64,000 nucleotides of DNA from NCBI GenBank assembly GCA_028583685.1, contig JAMXIF010001183.1, forward strand, positions 16,666,537 through 16,730,536, written 5' to 3'. The position numbers and the translations under genes are program-made. This document shows positions 22,300 through 33,734 of the stretch, piece by piece. Under the pieces are notes generated by a model that worked only from the letters and a program-made list of their open reading frames with translations, had not been told where the DNA came from and ran no database searches. Origin of the DNA: Petaurus breviceps papuanus. Its lineage: Eukaryota; Chordata; Mammalia; Diprotodontia; Petauridae. Position 1 is the stretch's first letter. Each line of letters opens with the position of its first letter.

Positions 22300-24165
22300 T
22301 AAAAAGTAGAATTAAATATGCGTGTAAAATTTGGATTTTCCAGAAAAATTCAAATCATGATCTCTTAACTATGGATTCTAACAGGTCCCAGGGTCTCACA
22401 GAATCTCACATCTATTTCTTAAAATTATTCTTTAGGTCCTTTCATTGGTGGGATTGGGAGGAAGGAACCTGGGGTGTTAGCACAGAAAGACAGCAAAGAG
22501 ACAGCTCATGACAAGCAGGGGTCTTGAGCTCCTATTTTTATTTCATCTCAGTCTGTTGCTGCCATTTTGGGACTTAATATTCTTAATATCCTTTTACAGG
22601 TGAGGCAGATCAGCCAGTATCATGACAATCAATTGACCTGTATTACAAATGTTTTTTAACTCCCACAAAAGAACACATAAATCCTAAATTGAGATACTTA
22701 GGGATATGAAGAATGTGGGAGAAAAAAAGGGTTTGGGACAAAGAATACACCTAGATTCAATCATCAGTGAGATAAATTTAACCAGATGACAATTGCCACA
22801 GGGGAAAACACAACCAGATCTCATTCACCAGAGAAAACAAGGATTCAACTGAGGATTCAACTTTATGTACGTATTTTTGTATCTGCATCTGTTGACAGAG
22901 GACCATTCCCAAAGGCACTCTGCATTAGGGTTTTGGATCAATGAAATTAGTACCACAGGCAGATGAGGAAAGGAATCGATGATCCTGCAAGAGACTCCCT
23001 TCTGCACCTGGCATACCCAAGTTATAACAAGTTCTCATTGCCCTTCCTAGTTTGGTATGAGAAGAGCCAGATTCCATCCCTCATGCAACAGGTCAACTCA
23101 TCAGCAATGCAGATGTGAGCCAGAGATTTTATAGGAAGAGATGAGGTATAAATCAAGCATACCTGATTGATTTCCCATTTTTTATGTCAAACATGGAAGC
23201 ACCAGGGGAGCCATTGGACAGTGAGGCACTGATCTGTGCCATAAAACATGGAAGTTTCCAGTCATGGAGTGATCCAGATAAGAGGCAGACATTGTTGCCA
23301 GGGAGGCTAAGAAAATATGTCTACAACAGAAGCCGTCTCGCAAATCTCAATGAGGACAAAGGAAAAAAAAACATCAAAAAACCTCAGAGCTTGGTTTTGT
23401 TTTGGTTTGGGGGGGGGGGGACTACCACACTACTAACCCACCTCTCATTTCAAAATGCAAACCAACAAAAACCTATCCATTGAGATAATCACAGAATTGT
23501 AAAACTGGGTGTAACTTGAAAAGGTTACCTAATCACAGAACCGAACCCAATGCATCTAAGGTTAAAGACTGTTTTCCAAATGTCTAATGAGGAGAAAGGA
23601 AGATAAAGGACTATAGAGAAGGAGGAGTCATATTGTCGATTTGTTTTAATCTGTCTATGGATGCACATATAATGCTATCACTGTCATATTAATAAGTATT
23701 TCAATAGTGTTATTAAAACCTAAATTAGCTAGATATCCTTGGATTATTCAGCAAAATTTGAAAGAGCAAATGTTCTCCATTTGGGCAATATAACCACACT
23801 TGAAATTTGGTGTTGAGAAGACTATGTATTTGGTTGTCCCTTTTTTATTCAAGGAAGTGCAAACTTCATGCTCCATTTTTTTCCCCTTCACCCTTCTCCC
23901 ATTTTTCCTTCTATCCAGGCTCATATTCAACTGCAAGGAAAGAAACATAAATATTTCTACTTTATATTAAGTATAAAGAAGCTAGCTTGAGTGAGTTGCA
24001 GGCTCCCTCCTGAAAGACACACCTCTGGGACCTGTATGCCCAGAAAACACCCTGAAGTGTTATGGTGGCACTTGGAGCCCTGAGTTAGGTAAGGTCTTCT
24101 TTTATACCTCCCAGGGCAAAAGTGAGACATGCCTTCTCATCTCCTCCTCCCCTTTCTTCACTTTT
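22300..24165. other. Unique stretch about 1.9 kb
   Basis: Mostly non-repetitive, with a G run at 23410-23421. A 99-codon plus frame at 23184-23483 starts MSNMEAPGEPLDSEAL but ends in low-complexity DNA; it has no known domain and no splice or promoter context, so it is not called. Confidence 0.45.
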
Positions 24166-24169
24166 TATA

Positions 24170-24362
24170 ATAAGATACCACATTTATTGACTGCTCCAAA
24201 GTTTACCAAATACCATATAAGATATCAACCACACAAGAGAATGGTGTCAGGATTGCTATCTCCAGTTTACGGATGATGAAACTGATACTAAGAAAGGTTA
24301 AGTTATTTAACCAAATATCATATAGCTAGCACATAGCAGATTCAGGATTCAGAACTCTATTG
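24170..24362 (-). mobile_element. MIR-type SINE relic
   Basis: ccacatttattgactgctc, tttacggatgatgaaactga, aggttaagttatttaacc and gcagattcaggattcagaac in order. Confidence 0.6.
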
Positions 24363-24397
24363 CACCTGTATTTATGTATTTTTATGTCACATGTGAA

Positions 24398-24635
24398 AGG
24401 CAGTGATTGTGGGTAGAAAGATGGACTCAGAATCAGGAGAACCCAGGCTCCAGTCTTGCCTCAGACATGTATTAACTGTTTGACCCTAGGCAGTCACTTA
24501 TGCTTTCACCAGCTCCAGGTAAACCAATTCTCTATATCTGCAAGTCACAATTGAATTGCTGGTTTTCATTAGTAAAGATGGTTCCCATGCTGAGAGCTCC
24601 CTACACTGAGGAAATCCAAGTCCAGACACCAACAC
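24398..24635 (+). mobile_element. Marsupial CORE-SINE (MAR1-like)
   Basis: gactcagaatcaggagaacc, ttgcctcagacatgtattaa and gaccctaggcagtcacttat, then a 3' half around ctatatctgcaagtcacaat and gagctccctacactgagg that matches the same family as the copy at 18665. Confidence 0.75.
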
Positions 24636-25018
24636 CCTGAAAAAGTCATACGTAGTGCTAAGATTTCAACACTCTCTACAAGTGTTCCTTACAAATACAC
24701 ATTTAGAATGCATAATCATACCTCCATTTTTTTTTCTGTAAAGAAAAACCAAAATTCAGAGAGAATGCCCAACCAAAGAAAACTAGGAATGGAGGAAAAC
24801 ACATTTTGAATACTATGGAATTTTCTGGAAATGAAACAATCACATTACTTTACTGTTCTTCAGCTACTCTATCAGTGAATTAATATTTCTCTCTCTCTCC
24901 CCTCTTCTTTTTTTTTCAGGGGGGGTGAGTAATTGTGAATCAAAGCTGCAGTTCCATGGGTATAGGGAATTCCCAATAAAAAAATTCCTTTTTGCAAATG
25001 CAGGTCAGCAATAGTTCT
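24636..25018. other. Unique stretch with a pyrimidine tract
   Basis: ctctctctctcccctcttc and a T run at 24885-24920 precede ordinary DNA. Confidence 0.5.
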
Positions 25019-25019
25019 G

Positions 25020-25165
25020 CAATTTATAGTCTTAGAGAGTCACTGGGTCACTGAAGAGTTAAGTGACTTGCCCAGGATCACACATATGTCAGGGACAAAA
25101 TCTAAACCCATATCTTCCTGATGCTTAGACATCTCTAGTCACTACACGATGATACATCTCATCTA
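25020..25165 (-). mobile_element. Marsupial CORE-SINE (MAR1-like) 5' part
   Basis: cttagagagtcactgggtca, aagtgacttgcccaggatca and tatcttcctgatgcttaga give the reverse complement of the family head and middle. Confidence 0.75.
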
Positions 25166-26140
25166 ATCATACTACAAAGATTCTATGACACACTGAACAA
25201 AAAGGCTAAGAGAAATTCTAATGAAGCATTTTGACACAGTAAATTATCTGCTATACAGAACATTTTATTTTGATCTCTATCTGTAATCTGCCATTTCTAT
25301 ATAAATGTAGTACATTATTGTTTGACATTCAAGATGATAATTCCAAAGTAGTCTGAAATGATCTTTTCAAAAGAAAAAAAAGACTAAATTATGTTCAGTC
25401 AAGTTGTGATATTAAATATTTTTTGGAATTCTAGTTCTTTAAAAATTTGTGCTCAGTATATAATGTATATAGTAACTCTTACTAGCCAGACTGTTTGTTT
25501 AACCAGAATACCTCCTTCAACAATCATGCCAAATGACAGAGCAGACCGTAATGATCATGGGCCAGACCTTCCTGTTAAAAGTTCCTCCCCATCCTCCTGA
25601 GTCTATCCATTGTTCTCACCTCTCTCGGTGGCCAGTTCAATTCTGGCCATTTTCCAGGAGTGTGGAAGGAGGTTGGAAATTTCACAAGAATGGACTCTTG
25701 CTGCCTTTTCACAACTTCCCCTTCCTTACACAGCGGGAACCAGGAAAAGCAGAGAAGAGAAGCAATTCTATTTTCAGTCTGTTTATTGAACTTCATCAGT
25801 ATGTCATTTGAAGATTGGGTCTTGCATCAAGACTTGTTTTCTTTTTGGCTTCATCAATTTATTCAGCCCTGGTCATTGTAAGGCCATAAACAGACAGCCC
25901 TGTCATCATTTGCTTAGGCTTTCTTGTACTCTCACTTTTGAAGTGGTGACAAATTAAGTTTCTGTCCTCAAGAAATGAACATTTTTACAGGAATAGAAAA
26001 GGGTCTAAAAATTAAAAATATAAAAGGGATTCCAGGTCCCCTTGCTAATTTTCTAATGGATTCAGTTTAGGAATTAAGTACACAACCACCAGCTTCAGAA
26101 ACATGAAACCCTCCCTCTTTAGAAGAGGTATTGAGAGGTT
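25166..26140. other. Unique stretch about 1 kb
   Basis: Overlapping 70-90 codon frames at 25533-25881 lie in several frames and on both strands, the pattern of chance open DNA. No domain or repeat recognised. Confidence 0.5.
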
Positions 26141-26144
26141 TAGA

Positions 26145-26332
26145 AGAAAGCCCAGAGGTCAAACTGAAAGGAACCTCAAAAGTCTTCTAGTCCAATGCCC
26201 TAATTTCACATATGAAGAAATGGAAGCTAAGTGATCAGCCCCAAATTACTCAAACTGTAAGAATCCAAGATAGGTTTAAATTAAGGTCCTCTGACTCCAG
26301 AACTAGAAATCTTTCCCCTGTACCAAGCTGCT
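26145..26332 (-). mobile_element. MIR-related SINE relic
   Basis: aactgaaaggaacctcaaaa, tttcacatatgaagaaatgg and aggtcctctgactccagaac in order. Confidence 0.6.
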
Positions 26333-26334
26333 TT

Positions 26335-26780
26335 TTTTTTCTCTTTTTAAACTTATTTTATTTTTAATTCATGAAATAAAGCAAGCATTTCCTCAATATA
26401 GCACAATAAAAAAGATTAAGGCACATGAAACTGCAAATCTACCATGTACAACTTGCCCTTCAAATATAACACGAAGTTATCATATAAATGTTTTTTCTTG
26501 TTTTTCTTCCCTCCTTGCCCCCCACCCTATAGATGGCCACCATCAGACACAAATAGGTATGTAAAATTATTCTATACATACTTCTATTTAGCAGTTCTTT
26601 CTCTGGGTGCAGGTGACACCTTTCTTCATGTGTTCTTTATGATTCATTTGGGTATTTATAATAGTCAAAAATAGCTAATTCACTCAAAGTCATTCTTAAA
26701 ACAATATTGCTGTTACTGTATACAATGTTGTATACAAATATATAATATATAAATATATACAATGCTATATACAAAAATGC
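26335..26780 (-). mobile_element. L1 LINE 3' end, marsupial type
   Basis: The minus strand is the L1 element strand. Landmarks on the plus strand are tcatgaaataaagcaagcat, gcacatgaaactgcaaatct, atagatggccaccatcagac and gattcatttgggtatttata, which I recognise as the complement of a common marsupial L1 3' terminal region. No coding part is present. Confidence 0.7.
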
Positions 26781-26784
26781 CTTT

Positions 26785-27970
26785 TTCTTCCAGTGGAACC
26801 TATCCTAGGAACAGGGCATATCCAGACCCAGTAAATAAGAGAGTAGACCAGGATGGGAAAGATGTTGAACCATATCCAACAGGCAGAGGGTAGAAGGTAG
26901 GGAAGAGAAAAGAGTTAGGAGCCTTGACTCCCCTGTAAGAAAGGGGTCCCACTGGCCATCCCCAGTAATTGAAGTCATTTCTCTAGCCCATTCCCTCTGA
27001 ACCCAAGTGGTCTAATAAGCTCTAATAGAATTTCTCCCCACCAAGGGCAATGAGGGACAAAAATTATCAGTATTGGGGGCCAGGGGGAGTGATTAAGAGG
27101 AGTGGGGAAAAAACAGTGGTATGAGTCACATGATATCCTGGAAAGAGACGACATCTGATAGAAAGCCACCATCAGCTGGGGCTGCTGGAGGCAGTAACTT
27201 GAGCTCTGCAGCTGGTGCTCCCCAGTGGCAGAAATAACAATGACTCTGGGAGTGTACTGGGACCACCAGTCTTTGTGCTAGTCAGCATGTGAGTCTGTGT
27301 GCATGTGCCTTCACTTGATCCTGGAAAGCAAGGCACTCCTGGTGCCGAGATTCATATCTACATCCACACCAGTCTCCTGCACCTGCTGTGCTGGGCCGTG
27401 TGGGGAGACAGAAGGCTCTGCCACAGGGGTTCAGGATGGTGGCTTTACATGCAGATCAAACACATGTGACAACTCAGCTTATTATATTCAACCCAGGTTT
27501 CTTCAGAGTTATTTACAGACCTCGGTTCCTCACATGCTGCTGCCCCAAGAGGGAATCCCATGACCAGTAGTTTTCTCTGCCCTAAGTGGTTTTGAGAAAA
27601 GCATCACTACTGATGATGATAAAAGGGATTGAGAGCATGGGTCTACAGCTAAAAACCTTATAGCCTTAGACAAACAACTGTTAACAAAACGCAGTTTTGA
27701 TATCAAAGTACACTAAGAACAATCCCAGATATGTTTTCCTGAAGTAATCATCTCCATCTGGGTCACTTATGTGGAACACAAACGATTTTATGCTGCATCC
27801 TATAAGCTTGAAGTTGTAGAATTATCACTTTGGGATACTCATCATATTGCATGAACAGAAACAAAATGACAGTGAATGTGACCTTAGGACAACAGAATAA
27901 TGTCCTGATCACAGACATGCAACTCTGCTGGCAGAACACTCTGAATTAATTTTTCAAAGTAGTTATCATG
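26785..27970. other. Unique block, candidate conserved non-coding DNA
   Basis: No repeat recognised. 27170-27560 is GC-richer (about half G+C) and 27660-27960 is AT-rich and non-repetitive. Two overlapping 60-88 codon plus frames at 27297-27570 show no domain. No function assigned. Confidence 0.4.
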
Positions 27971-27974
27971 TATG

Positions 27975-28066
27975 CATGTGACAGAGAGAAGCAGAGACAG
28001 AGGGAGAACGAGAATGAGACAGTCAGGAGAGAGACAGAGACAAAGAGAGACAGAGAGAGATCTTTA
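27975..28066. repeat. GA-rich low-complexity tract
   Basis: gagagacagagacaaagaga-type units. Confidence 0.85.
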
Positions 28067-28394
28067 TGAAAGATTACAGTTCCCACTCAGAGATTTTTTT
28101 GTCTAATATTAGCTAGGTCCTATAAGCTAAAATGTATTTCCTCATGCAGTATCTGTTGAAGGGGATCAGGATGACCTATAGGACAAAGTGACATTTTCCC
28201 TGTGGGCCCATTCTCAGAGTAAAGCTTACTATGGTATTCAGAGATTTTCTGTAAGAAGACTCTCCACTCTGACCATAATTTCTCCATGACCCTCCCCTCA
28301 CTTCTGGGTTATTTTATTTACCTGGAGATAATAGTATCTTGTAAGGATTCCTTCATTAATTCTAGCAGAATATATCCATAAGGGAGAACAATTA
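28067..28394. other. Unique stretch
   Basis: Nothing recognised. Confidence 0.5.
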
Positions 28395-28530
28395 TTATTT
28401 TTTTTATCTCTCAGGCACATGGAAAGAATCAAGAATCAAAGAAGGCAAGTAGGCTTGCTCAAGGTGACAAAGCAAGTCTGTACTAGAAACAGATAGAAAG
28501 CCCAAATTCCCTTCCTGATAATGAGGGGCA
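28395..28530 (-). mobile_element. MIR-type SINE fragment
   Basis: ggcttgctcaaggtgacaaa matches the reverse complement of the core; the remainder is weak. Confidence 0.4.
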
Positions 28531-28744
28531 GACCCTGTATTGCTACAGGAAGTTGTGAAATCTGCTCAGGAGCTGATGTTTTTTTTTTTCTTTTTTAAGG
28601 GCAAATTCTTACAGTGATTTAAACATGGACATGCCTTGAAGGCAGGGGAATAGATTAGAAATGATCTTTCAAGATCATTCTTGATACTCAATGATTATTC
28701 AGCAACTCCAGAGCTAGGGGATGCTGGGTATGGTAGGAGAGGAG

Positions 28745-29157
28745 TCCAAGACAGTGCAGTGGAATGAAGGGGAACTGCAAGTGAAAATGCTTAGGTTAGG
28801 TTTGTATCCTGCCTCAAAAACTTACCAGCTAAGGGGAATGGTAACTTCTCAGAAGTTGTTTCCTCATCTGCAAAACAGAGAAAATGGGGCAGCTAGGTAG
28901 CACAGTGAATAGACCACCGGCCTTGGAGTCAGGAGGACCTGAGTTCAAATCCGACCTCAGACACTTCTTACTAGCCCTGTGACTTTGGGAAAGTCACTTA
29001 ACCTTAATTGCCCTGCCTTCCCTCCTCCAAAAAGAAAAAAAAAAGAACACAGAAAAAATATGTGATCTACCTCCCAGGGTTACTTTGCCAAAGGAGCTAG
29101 GTAAACCTTAAATTATTACAGAAGTGAAAGTCATTGTGATAGTCATCATCATCATCA
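28745..29157 (+). mobile_element. MIR-type SINE split by a young SINE
   Basis: The left half runs to tttcctcatctgcaaaacag (28861-28878) and the right half resumes with ctacctcccagggttacttt (29067-29086), continuing the MIR order. The intervening bases are the SINE at 28886-29048. Confidence 0.8.
28886..29048 (+). mobile_element. Short A-tailed marsupial SINE inserted in a MIR
   Basis: ggggcagctaggtagcacag head, complete body and A-rich tail. Flanks acagagaaaat (28875-28885) and acagaaaaaat (29049-29059) form an 11-base duplication with one mismatch. Confidence 0.93.
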
Positions 29158-29159
29158 TT

Positions 29160-29325
29160 GTATCCTACATTGGATGCTTACTAGCTATGAAATGGGCAAA
29201 TGACATCATGCCTGTGAGCCTCAGTTTCCTCATTTGCAAAAATAAGGATAGGAATACTTCTATGATCCACCTCATAAGGTTGTTTCGAGAAAAGCTGTTT
29301 AAGCTACTTCATAAATGTGAAGGAA
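29160..29325 (+). mobile_element. MIR-type SINE
   Basis: gcctcagtttcctcatttgc, cacctcataaggttgtttcg and aagctacttcataaatgtga in order; starts right after a short atc repeat. Confidence 0.75.
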
Positions 29326-29384
29326 GAAGGGAGGAAGGAAAGGGAGGGAGAAAAGGAAAGGAGAGAGGAAAAAAAAGGAATTTG
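29326..29384. repeat. Purine-rich tract
   Basis: gaagaagggaggaaggaaag-type sequence. Confidence 0.85.
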
Positions 29385-29705
29385 AGGCATTTGTCTTGTG
29401 GAAAAAGGCTTAGACTTGTTTTATTTGTCCCCAGAGGGAAGGATTAAAACTAAAAAGCTACAGGGAGCAAATTTTAGGTCAATATTGAAAACAAAAAACT
29501 ATTTCTTAAAGACTAAAACTTCCCACTAGTAAAATTGACTTCTTCAGAAAATGAGTAACCAGTTACTGAAGGTCTTTAAGAGGAGGAAGGCTGACTATTT
29601 TTTGTGAATATTACAGAGGAAGGTCTTTTTCAGAAACAAGTTGGACAAGTTAGCCTCTAAGGTCCCTTCTAGAACTCTGAGCTTCCCTGATTCTGTGGTT
29701 CAATT
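29385..29705 (+). mobile_element. L3/CR1-type LINE 3' end
   Basis: Matches the order known for CR1/L3 termini: aaaaggcttagacttgtttt, tccccagagggaaggattaa, gtctttaagaggaggaagg, then ttagcctctaaggtcccttc and a cctgattctgtggtt end. Non-coding remnant only. Confidence 0.8.
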
Positions 29706-29739
29706 ACTGCTGATTTCCATGAAGGCAAAGGCAAAGGAA

Positions 29740-29905
29740 CATAGGCTCACAGGAGTTTAGAGGTTGTAGATAGTTACCTTGATCAAGTATATCCCACTTC
29801 ACTTAATGGATGAGAAAAGTGATTCCCTGTAAATGATTTGTCCAATGTCATACAATTAGTTAGCATCAGAGCCAGCACTAAGACCCAAGTAGGTCAAGCC
29901 AACTT
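29740..29905 (-). mobile_element. MIR-related SINE relic
   Basis: cacttaatggatgagaaaag, gatttgtccaatgtcataca and agagccagcactaagaccc in order. Confidence 0.55.
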
Positions 29906-29914
29906 TGTCTCCTA

Positions 29915-30010
29915 AGTCCTCAGTCAGCCAGTCAATAAACATTTATTAAGCCTTAACTCTGTGATAAAAGAAAGTCCTTGCTCTGAGCAGCTCACAATCT
30001 TCTTCACCCA
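29915..30010 (-). mobile_element. L2 LINE 3' end
   Basis: gtcaataaacatttattaag then gaaagtccttgctctgagca. Confidence 0.65.
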
Positions 30011-30368
30011 GTATTTGCCAATCCCACCTTTCCCAAGGGTGCTGTCAATAGAAACAGGCACCCTCTGGCAGCATTGAATGGAACCAATATCAACAAGAAA
30101 CCAAATGATTGCGTGAGAAGCAGAGTGACCTTAAGAATAAAGTTAATGGGACAACTGTTGAACTCACTGTTACCTGGCTTTTCTAGGAGGTACTTCCCAA
30201 TCTGACTGAAGGCAAAACAAACATCAGACCTATAGTTCACCACAGTGAAGGACCAAAAAGCTGCTTTCTGTGTTCACGTAGACCAGTCTAGTTGTGCCCC
30301 AAGGGAAGAAATTGAAAAAGATTAAAAAACTCAGTTAAAGCTCATCTCCCTGCTGTCAAGAATGAACA
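30011..30368. other. Unique stretch
   Basis: A 79-codon minus frame at 30004-30243 has no known domain. Confidence 0.5.
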
Positions 30369-30369
30369 G

Positions 30370-31790
30370 CAGACAAACAATAAGCATTTTTAATAAATAA
30401 TAAATAAAAATATCTACTATGTGGCAGGCACTCTGGGCACTGGGGAGACAAGTACAAAGAATCAAATAACCATATTTGCAAGGAGTTTACATTCTAATGA
30501 GAGAGACAACATTTAGAAATAGCTAGCTAACACAGTGAATGGAGTACTGGAATTGGAGTTAGGAAGATCTGAATTTGAATCCTGACTCATATACTTACTG
30601 TCTGTATGATGCTAGACAAGATTTGGATTCAAAGGCCTTGAAGATTTCATAATCCTGTGAAATACATGTATATATAAATACAGCATGAATAGAACTTGAT
30701 TAAACACAAAAAATTACAAAGTAATCAAGTACAAGGTAGTTTAAGAGGAAAGGCACCAGAAGTTGGGGGATTAGGAAAGGCTTCATAAAGAAGATGGTGC
30801 TTAAGTTCCATCTTAAAGGAAAAGGAGAGTTTCAGTGAGGAGGGAATGTATTCCAGGTATGGGAGATGACCAATGCAAAGGTATAGAGGCTAGAGATTGA
30901 GGGTCATGTGTGAGAAATACAGAGAAGATCAGCTGGACTGAATCATAGAGTGCAGGGAGTGGTAGTAATACCTCATGAGGCTGGAAAGATAGGTTGAGGT
31001 CAAGTTATGAAGGGCTTTAAAGCTAAAGAGAGTTTATTTTATCCTAAAAGTAATATGAATTCATTGAAGTTGATTGAGTAGGGAAATCACATGGACAGAT
31101 CTATGCTTAAAGAAAATTATTTGGCAACAGAGTGTAGGATGGACTGAAGTGGTGAGGTTAAGAGAGGTAGCCCAATTAGGAAGCTGTTGCAATAATCTAG
31201 GTGAGAGGTAACAAGGACCTGAACTAAGGTAATAGCAGTAAGAGTGGGGAAAAAGATGAGGAGAGATGCTGAAAGGTAGAAATGGAAAGATTTGTTAACT
31301 GGTTGGATATATGGAATTAAGAAGAGTGAGGAGTCAAGGATAATGCCATGGTTACAAAACTGAAAAACCAAAAAAATAGCAGTGCCTTGAACAGAAAAAT
31401 GGAGATTTGAAAGAAAAGAGAGATTAGGGAGAAAGATAACGATTTCAGTTAGGGATGTGTTGAATTTGAGATGTCCTCAGGATATCCATCTTGAAATGTC
31501 TTCTAGATAATTAAGTAATGCAGGACTGAAGCTCAAGGGAGAGACTGGACTGGATATATAATTCTGCATAGAGCTGAATATTAAATCTATTAGAGTTAAT
31601 AAAGTTATAGAGAGAGTGTGAAAGGAGAAGAGATGAGGAACTAGCATAGAAACTTGGGAAACACCCATAGTTATGGGATATGAGATAGACAATGAAACAT
31701 CAGAGGAGACAGACAGTGTCATGGAAAGACAGAGAGGAGAGAGTATTCAGGAGGTGATGGTATTCAATAGTGTCAAATTAAACAGATAGC
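30370..31790 (-). mobile_element. L2 LINE, 3' half including end of RT, split by a SINE
   Basis: Longest LINE copy in the window. The 3' end on the plus strand reads tactatgtggcaggcactct (30416-30435) and ggagtttacattctaatgag; the body continues through tatgaagggctttaaagct and gcaataatctaggtgagagg. On the minus strand, 31117-31371 reads LVTSHLDYCNSFLIGLPL, a clear match to the L2 RT C-terminal segment SRLDYCNSLLAGLP. A minus frame at 31477-31722 covers upstream L2 RT. Known: L2 moved mainly before and around the marsupial-placental split; many stops show this copy is dead. Confidence 0.9.
30512..30630 (+). mobile_element. Old SINE inserted in the L2
   Basis: tagctaacacagtgaatgga, aattggagttaggaagatct and gaatttgaatcctgactcat form a tRNA-derived SINE head that interrupts the L2 sequence; its 3' half is missing. 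Confidence 0.7.
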
Positions 31791-32074
31791 AACAATTATT
31801 TCAGGAACCAACTACCCAGCTTGTGGCCTGAGTTCTTTGTTACTTTTCCTCTGAAATTTTAGCCAGTGTCTATTCTAGAGAGTTAGTTGAGAAAGGAAAA
31901 GAAAGTGAATTTAAATACCATTCAGCTATTTAGATTTTCTGGCATTCTGGTGGGTCAGAGCTGGTAAAGTAGGGAAATGCAAACTATTGACTAAAATGAT
32001 ATTTATAGATTGTGTCCTTTTGTCTCCTTTCCACATATTACTGTTTTTTGGAGGAGTTTGCACTTTGTTCAGGG
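31791..32074. other. Unique stretch
   Basis: Nothing recognised. Confidence 0.5.
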
Positions 32075-32180
32075 GAAAAAGAAAAAAGGAGGAGGAAAAA
32101 AGAGGAGGAAGAGAAAGAGGGGAGGAAGAGGAAGAGAGAGGGGGGAAGGAGAAGAGAGAGGGAAGGAAGGAAGGAGAGCA
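32075..32180. repeat. Purine-rich (GGA/GAA) tract
   Basis: About 105 bases almost free of C and T. Three overlapping Lys/Arg/Glu frames and one Ser/Leu frame on the other strand are artefacts. Confidence 0.95.
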
Positions 32181-32274
32181 GTAATAACAATGTGATCTTT
32201 TCTGTTTTAACTCTTCCCTTCAAAAGATTCTAAAGTGCTTTACAAATATTAAAGAACAGAAAGGATATAATTGA

Positions 32275-32640
32275 GCAGTCGTAGAATCTAAGGACTGAAA
32301 GAAGCATTAGAATATATCTAGACCCACTTGTCTCTAGACAAGGATATGTCCTTCAGCATTTCCAGCAAGTGGTCATTCAGTCCAGGGGTAACTGTGTTAG
32401 CAAATCATTCCTTATATTGAGTCAAAATCTACTTTTCTACAACTTCCATCTTATTTGGAAGACGAATAAACCAAGTCCAACCCCTCTTCTACATGATAGC
32501 CCATTAAATACGTTCCAACAAATATCATTTCTGCCCCCGCCCCCTTTAAGGCTTCTCTCTAGTACTGGCCTGTTAAGTACCTGATTCCAAGTTTTAATTT
32601 TTCTATTCCATGACAATCTCATCAGTGTTTCCATGATATG
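32275..32640 (-). mobile_element. L3/CR1-type LINE 3' part
   Basis: Complement landmarks in order: caagtggtcattcagtccag, ttacaacttcc-type block near 32437, caacccctcttctacatgat, cccattaaatacgttccaac. Same family as 35130 and 60435. Confidence 0.75.
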
Positions 32641-32909
32641 AAGAGGCAGTAGGTATTACTCCCATAGAGAATGGTTCATCTATGATAAATCTTCCCAAAT
32701 TGTCTGTTAGAACCAGAACTAAAACTTGGTGTCCTGAATTTAGACATCTTAATTAATTAATTAATTGCAGGTCTCCAACCTAAGAGGAGTAATTAATAGG
32801 GGTGGGTTGGCTAATTAATTAATTAATTGATGTATGTGAAGTTCTTTAGATCTCCATGTGAAAGAACCAAGGAAGGGTATTATTAAATGACTGAAATGAG
32901 AGAGGAGGG
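32641..32909. other. Unique stretch with clustered TAATTA-type motifs
   Basis: Runs of TTAA units at 32749-32766 and 32812-32830 with a single aattaat between them (32791-32797). Either a small tetranucleotide repeat pair or a homeodomain-site cluster. Confidence 0.55.
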
Positions 32910-32931
32910 GACAAAGGGAGGGAGGGAGGGA

Positions 32932-32983
<52 letters not shown>
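32910..32983. repeat. (GGGA)n(GA)n tract
   Basis: gggagggagggagggaaggg leads into a pure GA run to about 32980. Confidence 0.97.
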
Positions 32984-32987
<4 letters not shown>

Positions 32988-33734
32988 TGATAAGTGAAAC
33001 CTCTAACTGGGTACCTTCCTCCTTAGCTCAGGGAGTTACCCAGGGGCCCCAAAGTCAGAACAGCTCCCACCAATGTCCCAGACAACTTCTCACACTGAAA
33101 AAGTGGAAAGTTCACCTCAGGACACCAGCCCCTGTTTCCCCTTTCTTAAAAAAATGAATCCTTAAAGAGAAACTAGCCTAAGTTGACTCCCCAACAAAAG
33201 TGAGACTTTATTTTTTGTAAATTTTGGTAGATCTTCCCAATGCTCTGGATTCTAGAGGTGTCAAACATAAATGGAAACAAACTACATATGACTTAGAAGA
33301 GCACATATTAACATTATCAGTGTTCTATTGCATTTTTACTTATTTTGTTAAGTATTTCCCAATTTCATTTTAATCTGGAATTTTAGGTTCCTCTCAATGC
33401 CTCAGTAATACATTTGATACCTCTGTACTAGAAGAAGTCTACATAGAGGCCCAGGTGACTGATTTCATACATATCAACTGAGGACCGGCCTCCATAAGTG
33501 TGGAGGGATGCATCAAAAGTTTGGCTAGGGGATGAGCTTCAGTGACCATCGACCTACCATGTTGTACAGGGGTTTTATCTTCAATACCTCAAAACACAAA
33601 AAAAGCATTAAAAGGCAGTGAATCGCTCCCCAAAATATTCAGTGGTTAAAGAAATACCTACACTCACAAAAACTCTAGATCTTTACAATACCAAAGTATT
33701 TGTCATTGTAATATCTTAGTTGGGTTCAGCATTG
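32984..33734. other. Unique stretch about 0.75 kb
   Basis: No repeat recognised with confidence. The last part could belong to the RTE copy that follows. Confidence 0.45.

Noticed and set aside
23184-23483. 99-codon frame beginning MSNMEAPGEPLDSEAL
   Set aside because: No known domain, ends in A- and G-run low complexity, no splice or promoter context.
31117-31371. 84-codon minus frame as a possible host gene
   Set aside because: It is the L2 RT C-terminal segment (DYCNS motif).
32010-32233. Three overlapping Lys/Arg/Glu frames
   Set aside because: Artefact of the purine-rich tract, which lacks stop codons in every frame.
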